A stretch of 64,000 nt of DNA from Mesostigma viride (Eukaryota > Streptophyta > Mesostigmatophyceae > Mesostigmatales > Mesostigmataceae): contig RPFO01000436.1 of assembly GCA_009746045.1 (NCBI GenBank), positions 1,303,772 to 1,367,771 of the forward strand, written 5' to 3'. This document shows positions 27,418-39,210 of this stretch, piece by piece. Every line of letters begins with the position of its first letter. The stretch's first letter is position 1. The position numbers were made by a program, and so were the translations under genes. Under the pieces are notes generated by a model that saw only the letters and a list, made by a program, of their open reading frames with translations, searched no databases and had not been told where the DNA came from.

Positions 27418-29259
27418 ATGGCTATCACGAACAAGAATGTCGCTAAGAAGCTTAACTTCAACGAGGATGATGATGGGCAGGATCGGCGGATGCCCAAAGA
27501 CAACAATCAGAAGCCGGCTGGCGATGCGGCCATTTCAAAGAAAAAGAAGAAAAACAAAAAGAATAACAATGCTCGCCAGGACGAGGGGACGGCGGCCGCA
27601 AGGCCGACCGACCTACCCCCCTCCCCTGAGAAGCCGGAGGACGAGACGGCTCCCCCCGGGGGACCGGCTTACCCTCGACTCCGGCGGCTGCGACAGCCGC
27701 AACCACGGCTGGAGCAGCCATGGCTGCGGAGCTCTCGGCGGTAAACCCCGCTGAGGCTCCCCAGTTCGGCCCTCCGTTGCCGACTATTGGGGAGCTCATG
27801 CCCCGTCAGACGGCTTCGGTGGCGCCGGACGGGGCGATCACATTTCGCCCCGCCACATCTGATCTTCGTGTTCCCTTCGCTCAGGGACACAATCACATTG
27901 AGCTTCAGCTTGGGCGACCATCGTCCCTTCTTCGCAAGAAGAAGGACATGGAAAGCATTAAGCTCGCACGGGTGGTGCGTAGACCCGTGGAGCCCATCGG
28001 AGGACAACAAATGTCCGACGATGAGGTCTCCGACACTGCCAGTCTTCCCGACGGGGAGACTGAGATAACTCTTACCCCAGCGCTCCTGGCGGTCGAGCAG
28101 GCCGCGCTGGTGGCTAATGAAGAACGCCGAGCGAGGCAGCGAGACCGGGAGGTCCGTCGCGAGACGGCTTTTCGGCTCGCCGCTAATAAGCGGCAGGAAT
28201 ATGAGGAGGAGGCCGCCCGTCGTCTGGCCACCCACCAGGCGATGGCGGCGGCGTACCGCGAGGCGACTCAGCGGCTACGTGACCTCCTCACCAATGCTGA
28301 CTATCCGATGGAATACTCGGATGGTCAAGACCTGGCCGAGCTTGCTCGGTCAGCCCATTTTAAAGCTATGTCCTCCCTAACCCAAGCCAGGGTAACGGAG
28401 GCCATCTTGGCCAAGCATGGGGTGGTAGCTGAAGCTGCCCCCCCGCTGGAAACCACCAAGAAATCCTCACCTCCTCAACCCTTGCAGTTCAAGGAGGGTC
28501 TTTTGGTCTTGGCCCAGGGGAAGGGCAAGGCCCAAGAGTTCAATGTCAAGGAGGCCATGATCATGGGCAACCCCCTCCCTGACATCCCTACGGATGAGGC
28601 GGCCTTCCAGGCTGCCCTCCGCGAACATGAGGTACGCAAGGAGATGAAAAGGCTCCTTAAGGAGGAGGCAGCGAGGAGACAGGCGGCAGACAACCCTGCC
28701 CCCCCCTCCACTGCTGGGGCTGGACCCAGTGGGGTCCCGGCCCCGGACCCCCCCGGACTCCCCCCGGGCCACCACGGTCCCCCCTCCCCCTCCCCCACCA
28801 CCCCAGGTTCGCCCTGTGGGCTGGGGCCCCCTCCCCAACCAGGGGGGGTGGCCAGGACCCCAGGAGGCCCTGGGGGGAGGTCAAGAGGTGCCCAGGGCAC
28901 CCACCCAACCTGCTGAGGCCCCCCCAAGGACGGGGGATATCCAGGAACAGCTCGCCATTCTCCAGGCTCAGCTGGCCTCATTGCAAGACCAGCAGTTAAC
29001 AGCTAACCAGCTGCAAACTGTCGAGGGCCTGCGCGCCCTGATGTCGCGGTATGAGCGGGGGACCATCAACCTGGACCCCACCCGCCTCCAACAGGCAACC
29101 GACGTCTTCTTGAGGGCCAACCCCCCTCTCACAGGTGTGTTTAACCCTCATAAAAAGGAATCCAAAATCAATATTGCTGGCTTGCCTGAGGGTCACACTG
29201 TTGAACAAGCTAAACAATTTGTCTTTGCTCTGGAGTATGCATGGGATGGAAGGCCTTAA
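27418..29259 (+). pseudogene. gag N-terminal region of the copia-like element (three frames)
   Basis: The first ATG after the 5' LTR opens MAITNKNVAKKLNFNED with a Lys-rich segment. The signal then moves to the frame of 27720-28916 (a Glu/Arg-rich coiled region) and again to the frame of 28729-29259. Frame changes fall at or near C/G homopolymers (about 27650 and 28770-28800). No enzyme motif is present. It probably encodes capsid/matrix sequence, inferred from position. The frameshifts are either inactivating mutations or homopolymer read errors. Confidence 0.6.
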
Positions 29260-30970
29260 CCTTAGACATCAGTTTAAGGCTCTCAGGGCCTCATCCACAT
29301 TCCATCAATCATCTCCTGCAATTAGAGCATTGATTCAAACCTATCAGGAACGCACCCTGACACCTGAAGCAGCCATTGAACAGTGGCCTACCTTTATCAC
29401 TGATCTGAAACAGCTAGTGCTTACCAATAACCACATGGAAGCAGTAGAACGTTTCAACTGGCTTGCTGCATATAAGGTGAACAAGAATAACCTCTCTGGG
29501 GATGCAAAAACATACAGGGTAATGATTGAGAAAGACCTTGAGCTTCTCAAGCTCCAACCAAGGTATCTCATCCACACCTGGCTAACAAAAGCTAATTTGC
29601 AACCTTCTGTCCTGGCTACCCTGCTTACAGGCCTCAAGTCCCTCTGGGACAACTTCAGAGCTGCCATGCTCTATATCGAGGAGGCAGTGGACCCCCTGGG
29701 TACTGGCAACCCCCAGGCCCAGGACCCCAAGGTCCAGGGTGTCCAAGGCCACAAGCGCAAGGGGCAGCAGGCCAGCCAGGGGGGGGCACCCAAGACCCAC
29801 AAGTCCTCCCACCAAGGGGGCAGTGGCTCTCAGGGGCGTGGCAACACGCGGCACCGTGTGCCCCTGCATGGCAACCCCAACAACAACAACAACAACAATA
29901 ACAACAACAGGTCCCAGCAGGGCAACAATAACAACAGGTCCCAACAGGGCCAAAACAACAACAACAACAGGTCCCAGCAGGGCCATAACAACAACAACAA
30001 CCGGTCCCAGCAGGGCACCAATAACAACAACAACAACAACAACAACCAGCCTGGCAACCCTGGGGGGTCCATAAGGTGCCTGAGGTGCTTCCAACGAGGG
30101 CACGCACGGCACAACTGCCCCAACAACGACTCCCTGGCCAACGGGGTGGATCTCTGCCCGGGCTGCTGGCACGCACGTCATCCCCTGGGGCCTCCAGGCA
30201 GCCGTTGCAACAGGCCTCGCTACCCAAATCAATGTGAGTTCACTCACCTTATGTACTCTGAGGATGATGATCTCATTACCATTGGGGATGGCAACCAGGG
30301 CATAATTGATTTTGAGGCAGCAACCTTACTGTCCTCCCAACACCCTGTTCTGGAACCTTACATAAAAGCACTAACCCCTACTGTTGACAACTCCATAGAT
30401 ATTAAGGAGCTTGCTCATCAGCTGCACCTAGCCATGGGTCATGAAACAGAGGCTGAGGAACTGGCCAAACGGCTGGGGGGTAGTAGCATGGGAAAACAAC
30501 TCAGGAATGCAGTAAAACTGGCTAGACAACACTGTCAAGAATGTCAGTTCAATAGCCCCAAACCTCAAAAATGGCATACTGCAACTCCTTCCACCAATAG
30601 GGGCATGATAGTGGGGGATGTGATGCACATCAACAAAGATGTCCAACCCTACCTGATCCTAAAAGACTCATGGTCCAGGTTCACAGTCATGGAACCCTTA
30701 CCTGGCATGTCTGCAGGGCAGCTACGTGTTGCACTCATGATTGCTTTACCCAGATTCTACCCAGTTGACAGAATTTTGCTTGATCAACAATTTTCTTGTC
30801 TGACTGACCTGGAAGGGTGTGAAGCAATAGAGATTGCTGGGCTGGAAGATCATGAGGGTCAGGGGGTCATTGAAAGAACCATCAGATCTGTCAAAACCCT
30901 ACTAGCCAAAAATCCTTCCAATGTTAATCTTCCCAGAAAAAGTCCTAAATTTAGGACCACTTTGAATTAA
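29238..30970 (+). CDS. gag C-terminus (capsid, Asn-rich linker, zinc knuckle) fused to integrase
   Basis: The frame changes here from the upstream gag frame; the first Met in this context is in MEGLNLRHQFKALRA. A copia-type capsid region is followed by an Asn/Gln/Ser-rich low-complexity linker (29878-30050) and one zinc knuckle CLRCFQRGHARHNC (CX2CX4HX4C, about 30079-30120). Then comes the integrase: an HHCC-like finger (HQLHLAMGH ... HCQECQ) and a DDE core with Asp in GDVMHINKD, Asp in RILLDQQF and Glu in GQGVIERTIRSVK. There is no DTG/DSG protease motif between knuckle and integrase. The frame ends early because of the palindrome-ended insertion that begins at 30939. Confidence 0.8.
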
Positions 30971-32680
30971 AATATATACATGCAAACATTAAAATTTGAC
31001 CCTGGCATTCGTTCCCATGACAGATAACACACTTTTTTAGTTGGCATCAAAAACCTGGGGTCAAATAATTACATTTAGTGCATGAATGGGCCCTGCCACC
31101 TGCCAGACCTCAAAGCGCGAATTTGGCCAAAATGTGGGTTTTAGGACCATTAGGACCAATTATTGTCAACGCATGACCATGCTATCCACACGGTCCCTTG
31201 AGCATCTTACAAGCGCTAGGGGACCCTACGAGGCCTTGGGATGGCGGGGCAGCGTATAACAAGGCCATACCCTGCTGTGGCTGCCTCTATATATACGCGT
31301 GATTAACGGTGTCACAGATGGTGCAGGTAATGCAATATAGGGTTGCATGGTTGCTGAGGTTGCCCGGCTTGAACATGGCCCACCCCTTGCGGTAAACTTT
31401 CTCTAAGCATATGCCAAACCTTCTTTGACATCACGGACATGCTGGCCACCACCCAGCGATGAAAAAACATTGCATTTGCATTGCAACTAACACATGAATG
31501 CAGCCAAATCAAGTTACAAAACAACGTTGTGCTAACATGCAACGCTTTGTGAGCGAATTCAGCGTGCATGTAACACGTAAACCATACTGTATATACTGTC
31601 TGAGAACACCCTGAACGACTGCAGGCCATAGGACAATGGTTTATAACTAACACATGAGTAAAACTGCTCTTACGCATGTGTGTTTTAGCTGCAGCGGACG
31701 ACGAAGATAGAGACGTAAAAAATTGTATGACGTAAACCAACTATGTGTGACAGTTATGTGCACAGAGAGCGTCCCCTCTTTTTAGGCATAGCTGGCTGAC
31801 TCAAAACACCACGACAGCGTTGCCAGTTACACTCATGATCTAGGACAACCCGGCACTTACCTGCTACTTACGTCGCCTCATTCCAGATGGTTGCAAAAAA
31901 GTCGCTGAAATCCGCAGCGAGGTCAGCTTTCCGAGAGCTGAGCGCACCAAAGCTGGCCAACCGGTTCGACAATGATATAAACCACGCTTGTGCTGCGTTC
32001 TAGGTCCAAGAAATACCGAAAGTGAAGACCTATAAGGTGCGCTCGCTGCCCAGCCTGAACGTCCCTAAAACATGGTCGACAATGGAAATCGGGCAAGAAT
32101 ATCACGGCCCAGGCGCTCCCATGTCAAATACTCCGTTTCTAAACTCCAGACTAAAATAAAAATCGTCCACAAAAATTTCCTGGCTTGATTCGCACCACCA
32201 TTGCTAATACACTAACATGTTTGTGCCAAAATCGACCCTCCGCGAGCAGGCGATCTGCGACCCATTTGTGTTGTGCCGCTGTGATACAGCGCTACACATA
32301 AAAACTTGCGCATAAAAAATTCACAGCCTTTAAGCATAACTAACAACCTTTCGTTTTTGCTACTGGGCGCCCGAAATGATAAACGCACGTGAAAACGCCG
32401 GCCACGATTGTCAGGTCGCCATATCCACCTCACTTCATTCCCGCACCCACTTTTTCGCTCCAAAATGGGTTATATTTTTGGTCGAGGTACCTACTTTCCC
32501 GCCATTATACCCGGTACCCGGGTACGGAATCCGGGTACCATGTGCCGGTACCACGGGTCGGGTACATCATACCGGGTACGGTGGACATGGGGTACGGACC
32601 ATATAGTGACCCCCCCTACCCGGTACCTCGGTTATAGTGACCTCTAGGACAATTTAGGACAAAGTCCTAAATTTAGGACC
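30939..32680. mobile_element. 1.7-kb non-coding insertion with self-palindromic ends, inside integrase
   Basis: Identical 20-mers AAAGTCCTAAATTTAGGACC occur at 30939-30958 and 32661-32680. Their core GTCCTAAATTTAGGAC is its own reverse complement, so direct and inverted end repeats cannot be told apart. Integrase coding resumes right after it. No transposase is encoded, so it is probably a non-autonomous DNA transposon. Its last 140 bp are a cluster of GGTACC/GGGTAC motifs with two TATAGTGACC copies. Confidence 0.65.
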
Positions 32681-32682
32681 GT

Positions 32683-33234
32683 GAGTGGATTAACACCAAG
32701 GATGCTACTTCAGGGGTCTATTGTGACAGGGCACTCTGGTGTCATGAAATGTGCACAACCCTCAACATGAGACCTGTCTTGCATGCCAAGTGGGGTGAAG
32801 TAATCCCAGCAGGCCTGCAGGCAGGCGTATATCCCCCAGAGGTGATAGCACTGTACAACACTGCACGTGCACAAACCTCAGCAAAACTGGCAGAAAAAGA
32901 TAAAACCCATTCCAGGCCAGTATTCCAAAAAGGTGATCAAGTTCTCTATTACAAGGAAAACAGCTTTGGTAAGGTTGGAACTTGGCTAGGTCCAGTTACC
33001 ATCCGTGGATTCACCAAAAACAGCAAGACCGTGGAGGTCAAGCACAATATCAATGGGAAGCGTCACAGGGTGAGCTGTCATAGAATTAAGAAGTATTATT
33101 CTCCCATGGCAGACGTGCCTGGGGAAGAGTCTTTAAGCATGGACTCACTACTTCTATCTGGCAACTCCAGCATGCCCAGCAGTAGCCTGAGCCACCAATT
33201 ACTGCTGTTGACAGCACCACAGCACCCTCTGTGA
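32683..33234 (+). pseudogene. Integrase C-terminal region of the copia-like element
   Basis: Continues the integrase beyond the insertion: EWINTKDATSGVYCDRALW, then LHAKWGEVIPAGLQAGVYPPE (the post-catalytic region), then a C-terminal module FQKGDQVLYYKENSFGKVGT, WLGPVTIRGF and HRIKKYYSP. The W-L-G-P-V-x-I pattern resembles the GPY/F module normally seen in Ty3/gypsy-type and retroviral integrases, unusual for a copia-order element. The frame stops at 33234, but related sequence continues in the next frame, indicating a frameshift. Confidence 0.65.
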
Positions 33235-33720
33235 ACCCTTCCACCCTCAGTGAAGCCAGGCCCACTTCACAACCTGGGGATTGCTTAACCAGGCACGAGG
33301 TAGCTGGGTTGGAAGCATTAGCTCAGCCCCAAGGCACCAAATTGTCTGCCAACCCTCCCGCTCTGAGGTCAAGATTGGCAGTCGCCTTGCAAGCATTACA
33401 CAGGTCACATAAGCAACAAGCTGCTGTGGCCGAAGGGTTGGCAAAAGTCTCAGCTGTGTGCACTAGTCAGGACCCCTGGACCCTGGCAATAGACACTCAG
33501 GCACAGGTCAGTGTGATCAGTGCACAAGCCATCCCTGGTCTTGAGATTGCACCTTCATTTTGGGCACGGGTGCAGGATTTCTCAGGCCAAAGCTCACTGG
33601 ATGTAGTGGGACAGTGATGCTCCCTATACTTGGTATTCAGACACCCTTCCAGGTGGTGGAGGGGTACTCTGGTAACACCTTGTTGGGGGAACCTTTTGTA
33701 TCCTATCCTGGGGTGCTTAT
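33231..33720 (+). pseudogene. Retropepsin-like protease located after integrase; frameshifted
   Basis: Aspartic-protease pattern: WTLAIDTQAQVSVIS (catalytic Asp; the usual DTGA/DSGA is DTQA), a flap-like FSGQSSLDVVG, then LPILGIQTPFQVVEG and NTLLGEPFV in the place of the family's LLGxDFL strand. The first part is in one frame (to 33617) and the second in another (from ~33600). In known copia elements the protease precedes integrase; here it lies between integrase and RT. The Gly-to-Gln change may abolish activity. Confidence 0.55.
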
Positions 33721-35535
33721 CTCAGCTAATGAGCTCAGTGTCACAGGGGTGGGTGCAGTTCCTCTGGACCACTTTAAAATCCCTCTCTCCAGTATTGTCC
33801 CTGGTATGGATGCTGTCATCAAGGCAGTCAACACTCAGTATGCACCAGGGGAGATCCCTGATCTGGACAAGTTAGTGCACAGCCAGTTCCTCCATCCCTC
33901 AGCCTTTGGGCTGGGTAAGTGGGACATAGCCATGCACTCACCCCACCAAATCTCCCACGTCATACAAGAATGCAAAACACAAAAAGGGTTTACCAAGTGG
34001 CTGATGGCCATTGTCCACCAAGCCAGGCAGGAATGGGTCCTGCCCAACCCCAAAAACCCTCAATACAAACCTCCTGTCACCCCTTCATGGGACGTGCCAG
34101 AGGGAGCCAAAAAGCTCAGATTAAAATTTGTTCTCAAACAAAAACCACAAAAAGTGGGCTCCCCAATCTTCCATGCCAGACCATGTGTCACAGAATTAAA
34201 GGGGACATCCACACTGCCAAAAGGGGAAACCTACACACCTGGGCTGCAACAAACCTCACTCAGGATCATGCTCTCCCTATTCCTCCACAACCTCAATGCA
34301 GGCCAAGACTATGTCTGCAAAGCCACTGATATTAAAAGGGCCTTCCTCAGGGGGGACCCAGAAAAGGCTGAATCTGTGTGGAAAGGGAAGGTGTACGTGG
34401 TAGACACCCCAGCTGTGTGGAAACCTTACATTGATGAGCCCCACCTTATCATCAACATTGGGGTGGAAGGGCTTGTCAGTGCCCCAAAATTTTCAGAGAC
34501 TCAGCAGAGGAAGTATTCAAAAAGCTCAAGGCCACGTATGATGACCTGGACCCATGCTTTTTTGTTGTACCCACCCCCTCTGGACTGCTGTTCTTTGTGT
34601 GGCATGGAGATGACCAACTCATTTGTGGGCCTAGAGCTGAGGTGGAAACCTTTATTCAGCAGGTCCAGGAATCATATGAGATTGGCAAACAGGTGGAATT
34701 GAGCACAACCCCCATCCAGTTCTGTGGCATCATGTTGCAGCTGCATAGGCAGCCAGATCAGTGGGTCTGCTCTCTCTCCCCTCCTGCAGAATATATCCAA
34801 GATTGTCTAGATCTGCTGCAGGACAACTACCTCCCCTTACATATGTGTGCCACTGTTCAGGGCAAACTGGGGTGGTGGTCAGCCATCTGTGGGGCTCCCT
34901 TAGCTGTCATCAGCAGGGTCACCCATGATGTTCTAGTCAAGATAAAATGCAGTCACATCAGGAAGTTGGTCAATGACTGTCCCCCCCTCATCCTCCATGG
35001 CCTGAATCTGATGGAAGACATCCACATCCAATGTGTCATGGACAGCTCCATGGAGAGCAGAACAATCAATCAGATGGGGGCACGGGAATCAGGGCTGTTT
35101 TTTCTCACCAACAGGTCAGATTACATGTCCCTCACTTCCTGGTACAGCAGGCTACACCGCAGAAAACCTGGCAGCAGCAACTCAGCTGAATGTCGTGCTG
35201 TGGTGTCTGCTGCATTGCATGCTCGTTCCCTGCAGCACATGCTCACCTGGCTACAAACCCAGGCAGGCAGCACATGCAATGTCATCTCACATCTCTATAC
35301 TGACAGCCAATCTGTGATCAGTTTTCTAACCAAGAAATCTGTTTCTGCTGCTGTCCACACTGACTTGGATTGGGTGATCCTCAAACAGGAGGCCACCTAT
35401 TTTTCCAGCTGGACTCATGTGGATGATGAGGACAACCCAGCAGACGCTCTAACGAAGCTGCGGGATGCTGCTGGCCAACAGTACCAGCTCCTCTTTCAGA
35501 ACATGAACCCCTATGATATCAGAGTCAGTGTTTGA
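33600..35535 (+). pseudogene. Reverse transcriptase and RNase H of the copia-like element, frameshifted
   Basis: The first frame (to 34702) carries GAKKLRLKFVLKQK and KATDIKRAFLRGD, the copia 'VDVKTAFLxG' motif with a catalytic Asp. The second frame (34597-35535) begins at the catalytic WHGDDQLICG (YxDD-like, first residue Trp-His instead of Tyr-Val), followed by a thumb/connection and RNase H: VMDSSMES, SAECRAVVSAALHARSL, LYTDSQSVISFL and THVDDEDNPADALTK, as in copia elements. A frameshift in the 34500-34600 region separates palm motifs A and C. Stop at 35535, 375 bp before the 3' LTR. Confidence 0.8.
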
Positions 35536-35909
35536 ATAAATGACTGGCCATAGCACAGTACACAACCACCACACCCCCTTACCACAGCGATAGCTGCTGG
35601 GCGCCATAAAATTCAACACATTCGTTGTGGGGTGTGAGTGCTGGCTAGGTCAGATTTGTATCCATTTGCAGCTTGAGGACACAAGCTTTGTATCCACTTA
35701 CTTAATGTGTGCTTCAGTAACTGGCCAAACCAGCCAGCTGTGTACACCTTATTTAATGTGCAATATAACACCTGGCCAGAACAGCCAGCTGTAACCAACC
35801 TGGCTCAACCAGCCATGTCTCTTTTGTACCCCTAATCAACTTAAAAACAATAACAATAATGTTGGGGGTGCAGACCTGCATTAAGAAATAAATAATAAAA
35901 CAATACTGG

Positions 35910-36382
35910 AGTTAGTCTCCATGCTTTGCTGTAGACTAAGTCTCAAAGGCATTGTGAATACAACGTATGAATAAGCCTTGTAAACCTACGTTGGTATGTG
36001 AATATATATACCACGTGGGCTATGCAGATAGGAATGCTAGTCGAGTCGCATACGTTTCCCTAGATAGGTACTTTGGGTACTGAGGTACGTGACAGATGTC
36101 AGTACCCAGTATACGTAGGGTCCTGTCATTGGACGGTACTAGAGTATCCTAGATAGGGACCGTACTGCAACGTGCATTGATCTGTGATCGCACGATGCAG
36201 TGACTAGACAGCTACCTGTCATCGTGCGGCCTCGGGCCAACGGTCTGCACCCAACGGTCACTGGCGGCGCAGCCAGCGAGAGGAACGTGGATAAAGGGTA
36301 AACCTATTTTCTAATGAACCAAACAATTCATTGCTCACAGCCTACAGTGTTCTCAAGCAATATATCCCACCGCATTCTAACT
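35910..36382 (+). repeat. 3' LTR of the copia-like element
   Basis: 473 bp, same ends as the 5' LTR; three differences seen (TATATA for TATAAA, CAACG for CAGCG, AAACA for AAGCA). Confidence 0.95.
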
Positions 36383-36964
36383 CCTCCTCCTCCTCCTCCT
36401 CCTCCTCCATCTCCACCTCATCCCCGCTGGCCTCATCATCGGTGGCGTAGCCGTCGTGCCTGAGGAACGCCTCCGCGTACTGCGCATCGCGGGCCTTGTT
36501 GACAGCCCTGATGTTGTGATACATGTACATCAAGTCCACCGCCTTCTCCTCGGACAGACGGTTCCGCAACTTGGTGTGCAGGAACTTAATGTTGGACCAA
36601 CAACCCTCGGCCGCACCCGCGGACGTTGGCGCCGCCAGCACAGGCACAGCCACCATCTTCAGCTCGATGGCGCCTGCCATGCCCCCAATCTGCTGCCAGT
36701 ATCCAGAGGGCGTCTCCTTCTCGATCCAGGTCATGGACATCTTGGAGCCAAAGGCGCCCTCCAGCCTCCGGAACCTGTGCCACTGGCTCACAGCCTCTGC
36801 ACCCCTCTCGCTGCCCAGGAGCTTCTCGCAGATGCGCGCCAAAGCCACCATCACCTCCTCATTGTCCTCAATGCCCGGCCGGCCCACCTCCCCCTGCCTG
36901 CCCTTGTCGTCCTGGACGATCCGAACGACGTGCTGGGGGTTCAAGGCGAAGCCCGCCATGTGCA

Positions 36965-37642
36965 TGGTTGATCTTACGATCTGGATTCCCTGATTTGCGA
37001 CTAAGGGGAGCGGAGTGCGAGTCGGTGCCGCTGCCTCATGGCTGATCTGCGAGAAATGCTCCTGGAAAGGGTGAAAGTCCCTGCAAATGACCTCTGGACT
37101 GCTTCCAAGTACTTGGATGTAGTTCAAAGTACTTCATTGGTACTACAGGGTAGTACAATCTACTTCAAACTAGTTCAAACTAGCTCAGGCTAGTAAAGAT
37201 TCGTTCAGGTGTAGCACAACCTGCCTAGGAGGTGGTATGACCTCCTGGATTGAAGTAGACAGTGACTAAACGTAGTACAATGTCGAAAGAATCAGTACAA
37301 ATGGGTTCTTTGTAGTACAACTGTTCAGTGGCACCTGGGCGCCGCGCCAGTACTGTACCGGACTTGCATCCGTCACCGTGCGCATGCAATGCAGCCAATT
37401 TATTGAGGAAGACATGGCGGCGCATGCTTTATCAGTTTTCCCTACCCACCCACCCTCTTTTGTTTGTTTGTTCGTTTGTTGTCTCTGGGGGTGTTATATG
37501 GTGGCAGCCGCCTGGGACTTGCGCACAATTTGCCAGTCTCTCGGTCTACCAAGGCCTGCAAGCGGCTTAAGCATATAATTTTGCAATAAACAAGTTCTGG
37601 TGCCTTCTCAAACAAAGTGAACCTGAAAGCATGCACAGAGGA
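36965..37642 (+). mobile_element. E0: solo A-B unit of a YR retrotransposon, inserted in the hAT gene
   Basis: A repeat (36965-37440, TGGTTGATCTTACGATC... TTATCAGTTTTC), a pyrimidine-rich spacer (CCCACCCACCC then TTTGTTTG), and B repeat (37488-37642, with AATAAA, ending GCACAGAGGA). No internal coding sequence. This is what A1-A2 recombination of an A-ORFs-B-A-B element would leave, analogous to a solo LTR. No target duplication; the flanking hAT frame rejoins in phase. Confidence 0.85.
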
Positions 37643-39210
37643 GGTCGTTGTTCATGCATTCCCACCGGCTGCGCCAGATGTCCAGCACGTCGCCCCTGCG
37701 CTTCTTGTCGGCGATGAGAACCTCCTCCCTCTGCGGGTTGGATGCCTCCAAGGCCTTCTGCACGTCCAGCATGGACGCGTAGATCGTGCCCATGCTGGCC
37801 CGCCGCCCATCGACCTCGCGCAGGACCTTGTACATCAGCTGCAAGACCTGCATCACATTGCCGAGCTCCTGCCACAGCCCCTCGTCCAGGATCAGCGAGC
37901 GCACCTCCCTGGCCTCTGCCGTCCAGTCCTTGTTGGCGGTCGCCTTCCTCCACTGCTTGGAGGCGACCATAGTGGCCAGCGTGTCCTGCTCGTCGTAGCA
38001 CTTCTTCGCGCACAGGAAGTTCTTGGCGAACCGCGTCTCGGGCGGCAGGTTGAGCGCGCCCCTGTCGTAGCTGCGCCAGAGGGAGAGCGTCGCATCGTGG
38101 GCGCGGATGAACTTGGAGATCTGGCGACACGCTGCCAGTTGCTCCTTCACCCATGGCAGGTCGCCCACGTCCTCGAACGCCAGGTTGATGACGTGAGCAG
38201 AGCACCACGCGGGCGTGATGTGCTCGAAGCCCTTCGTGGCCGCCACCTCGTCGCATGCATTCTGGCACGCACTTGCTCCATCCATCAAGATCAGGATGTA
38301 GTTCTCAGGCCCGTGCCTCCTCATGACCACCTTGCAGGCCTTGCCCAGATAGGCAGAGTTCTTGTACTGGCCAGAGGCGTCCAGCGCGTCCTCAAAGATG
38401 GCGATGCCGTTGGTGACGCTGAGAAAGTTGACGATGGGCTTCTTGTTTACATTCGTGCAGGAATCAGAAACGAGGGTCCAGCTGTAACGGTTGTTCTTGG
38501 CCCTGAGATCCTCGACAGCCACCTGCACGCTCTCCTTCTTCTTCACGAGAAGCTCGCCACCCAACAACTGCCGAGAAGAAGGGGTGACGTGCCCTCCTCT
38601 GTACTGGACCATGCCGGCCACCATCTGCTTGAAAGAGGCGCTCTCAGCCGCATTGAAGGCAATGCCGTTCTCGATAAAAAATTCGGCAGCCAGCAGCTGG
38701 ACACCTTTCTCGTCGACGGGAACCAGCCATTTGGTGATGCTCAGCTGGCCTTTGCTGGGAACCGACGACAAGTCAGCCGGCGCAGCCCCTCCCCTCTCCG
38801 CCATTGCCCTGTTCAAATTGTGCTGCTTCTTGGCGTCTGACTGCTGCGACTTGTTGTTATACATCCTGAGAAACTTGCTCCGGATATTCGGTGGAATTTT
38901 GTCGCAGGGTAACATCCCTTCCCCTGCGATTCCGGCAAAGTGTGCACGGACTCGGAATACGCTGATTGCCCCCGCCCCGTATGAGAACTTCTTGTTGCAA
39001 AATGAGCAGAACTTATTCGACACAAACTGCGTTTTGTTACTAACAGCATCTGTGACTGCTTCTTTCTTCTCGAGAACGAAATCCCATTCAGGCCCTTTCT
39101 TCCTCATGGCTGCAAATCGAAAATGGCTGCACACTGTCGCACAGTCGCACTGGCCTCGTCGTCGCTATATTGCATTACACCGTCAGTAGCACAGCTGGCA
39201 TTTGCTGGCA

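Larger units (their letters stand above)
26927..36382 (+). mobile_element. LTR retrotransposon, copia-like domain order, inserted in the hAT poly-Glu tract
   Basis: Two 473-bp LTRs (26927-27399, 35910-36382) bracket gag, integrase, protease-like, RT and RNase H sequences on the plus strand. The flanking 5-mer CCTCC (26922-26926 and 36383-36387) is the target-site duplication. LTR ends are AGTTAG...CTAACT rather than TG...CA. By eye the LTRs differ at three sites. The primer-binding site just inside the 5' LTR (TGAATTTTATTTGC) does not match a tRNA 3' end that I recognise. Confidence 0.92.
26686..39107 (-). pseudogene. hAT-superfamily transposase gene split by two retrotransposon insertions
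   Basis: DNA transposase. Coding parts on the minus strand are 39107-37643, 36964-36383 and 26926-26686, about 760 codons in all. Part 1 begins MRKKGPEWDFVLEKK and has a BED-like finger (FCSFCNKKFSYG, HFAGIAGEGMLPC), then a DUF659 core (RYSWTLVSDSCTNVNKKP, NYILILMDGASACQNACDEV, AWCSAHVINLAFEDVG). Part 2 carries AGFALNP and the hAT C-terminal dimerisation pattern (GCWSNIKFLHTKLRNRLSEE, LMYMYHNIR), ending in a poly-Glu tract. Part 3 continues the Glu-rich tract and ends LPLQPPDKN. Removing the solo YR unit (36965-37642) restores an in-frame NND-L-HMAGFALNP junction (with or without one extra Leu, depending on whether GGA is counted as element), and removing the LTR element restores the poly-Glu run. 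I see no other break. YR element E1 sits just 5' of the start codon. Confidence 0.85.

Noticed and set aside
37617-38840. 407-codon plus-strand ORF
   Set aside because: Antisense shadow of the hAT transposase, whose BED, DUF659 and dimerisation motifs are on the minus strand.
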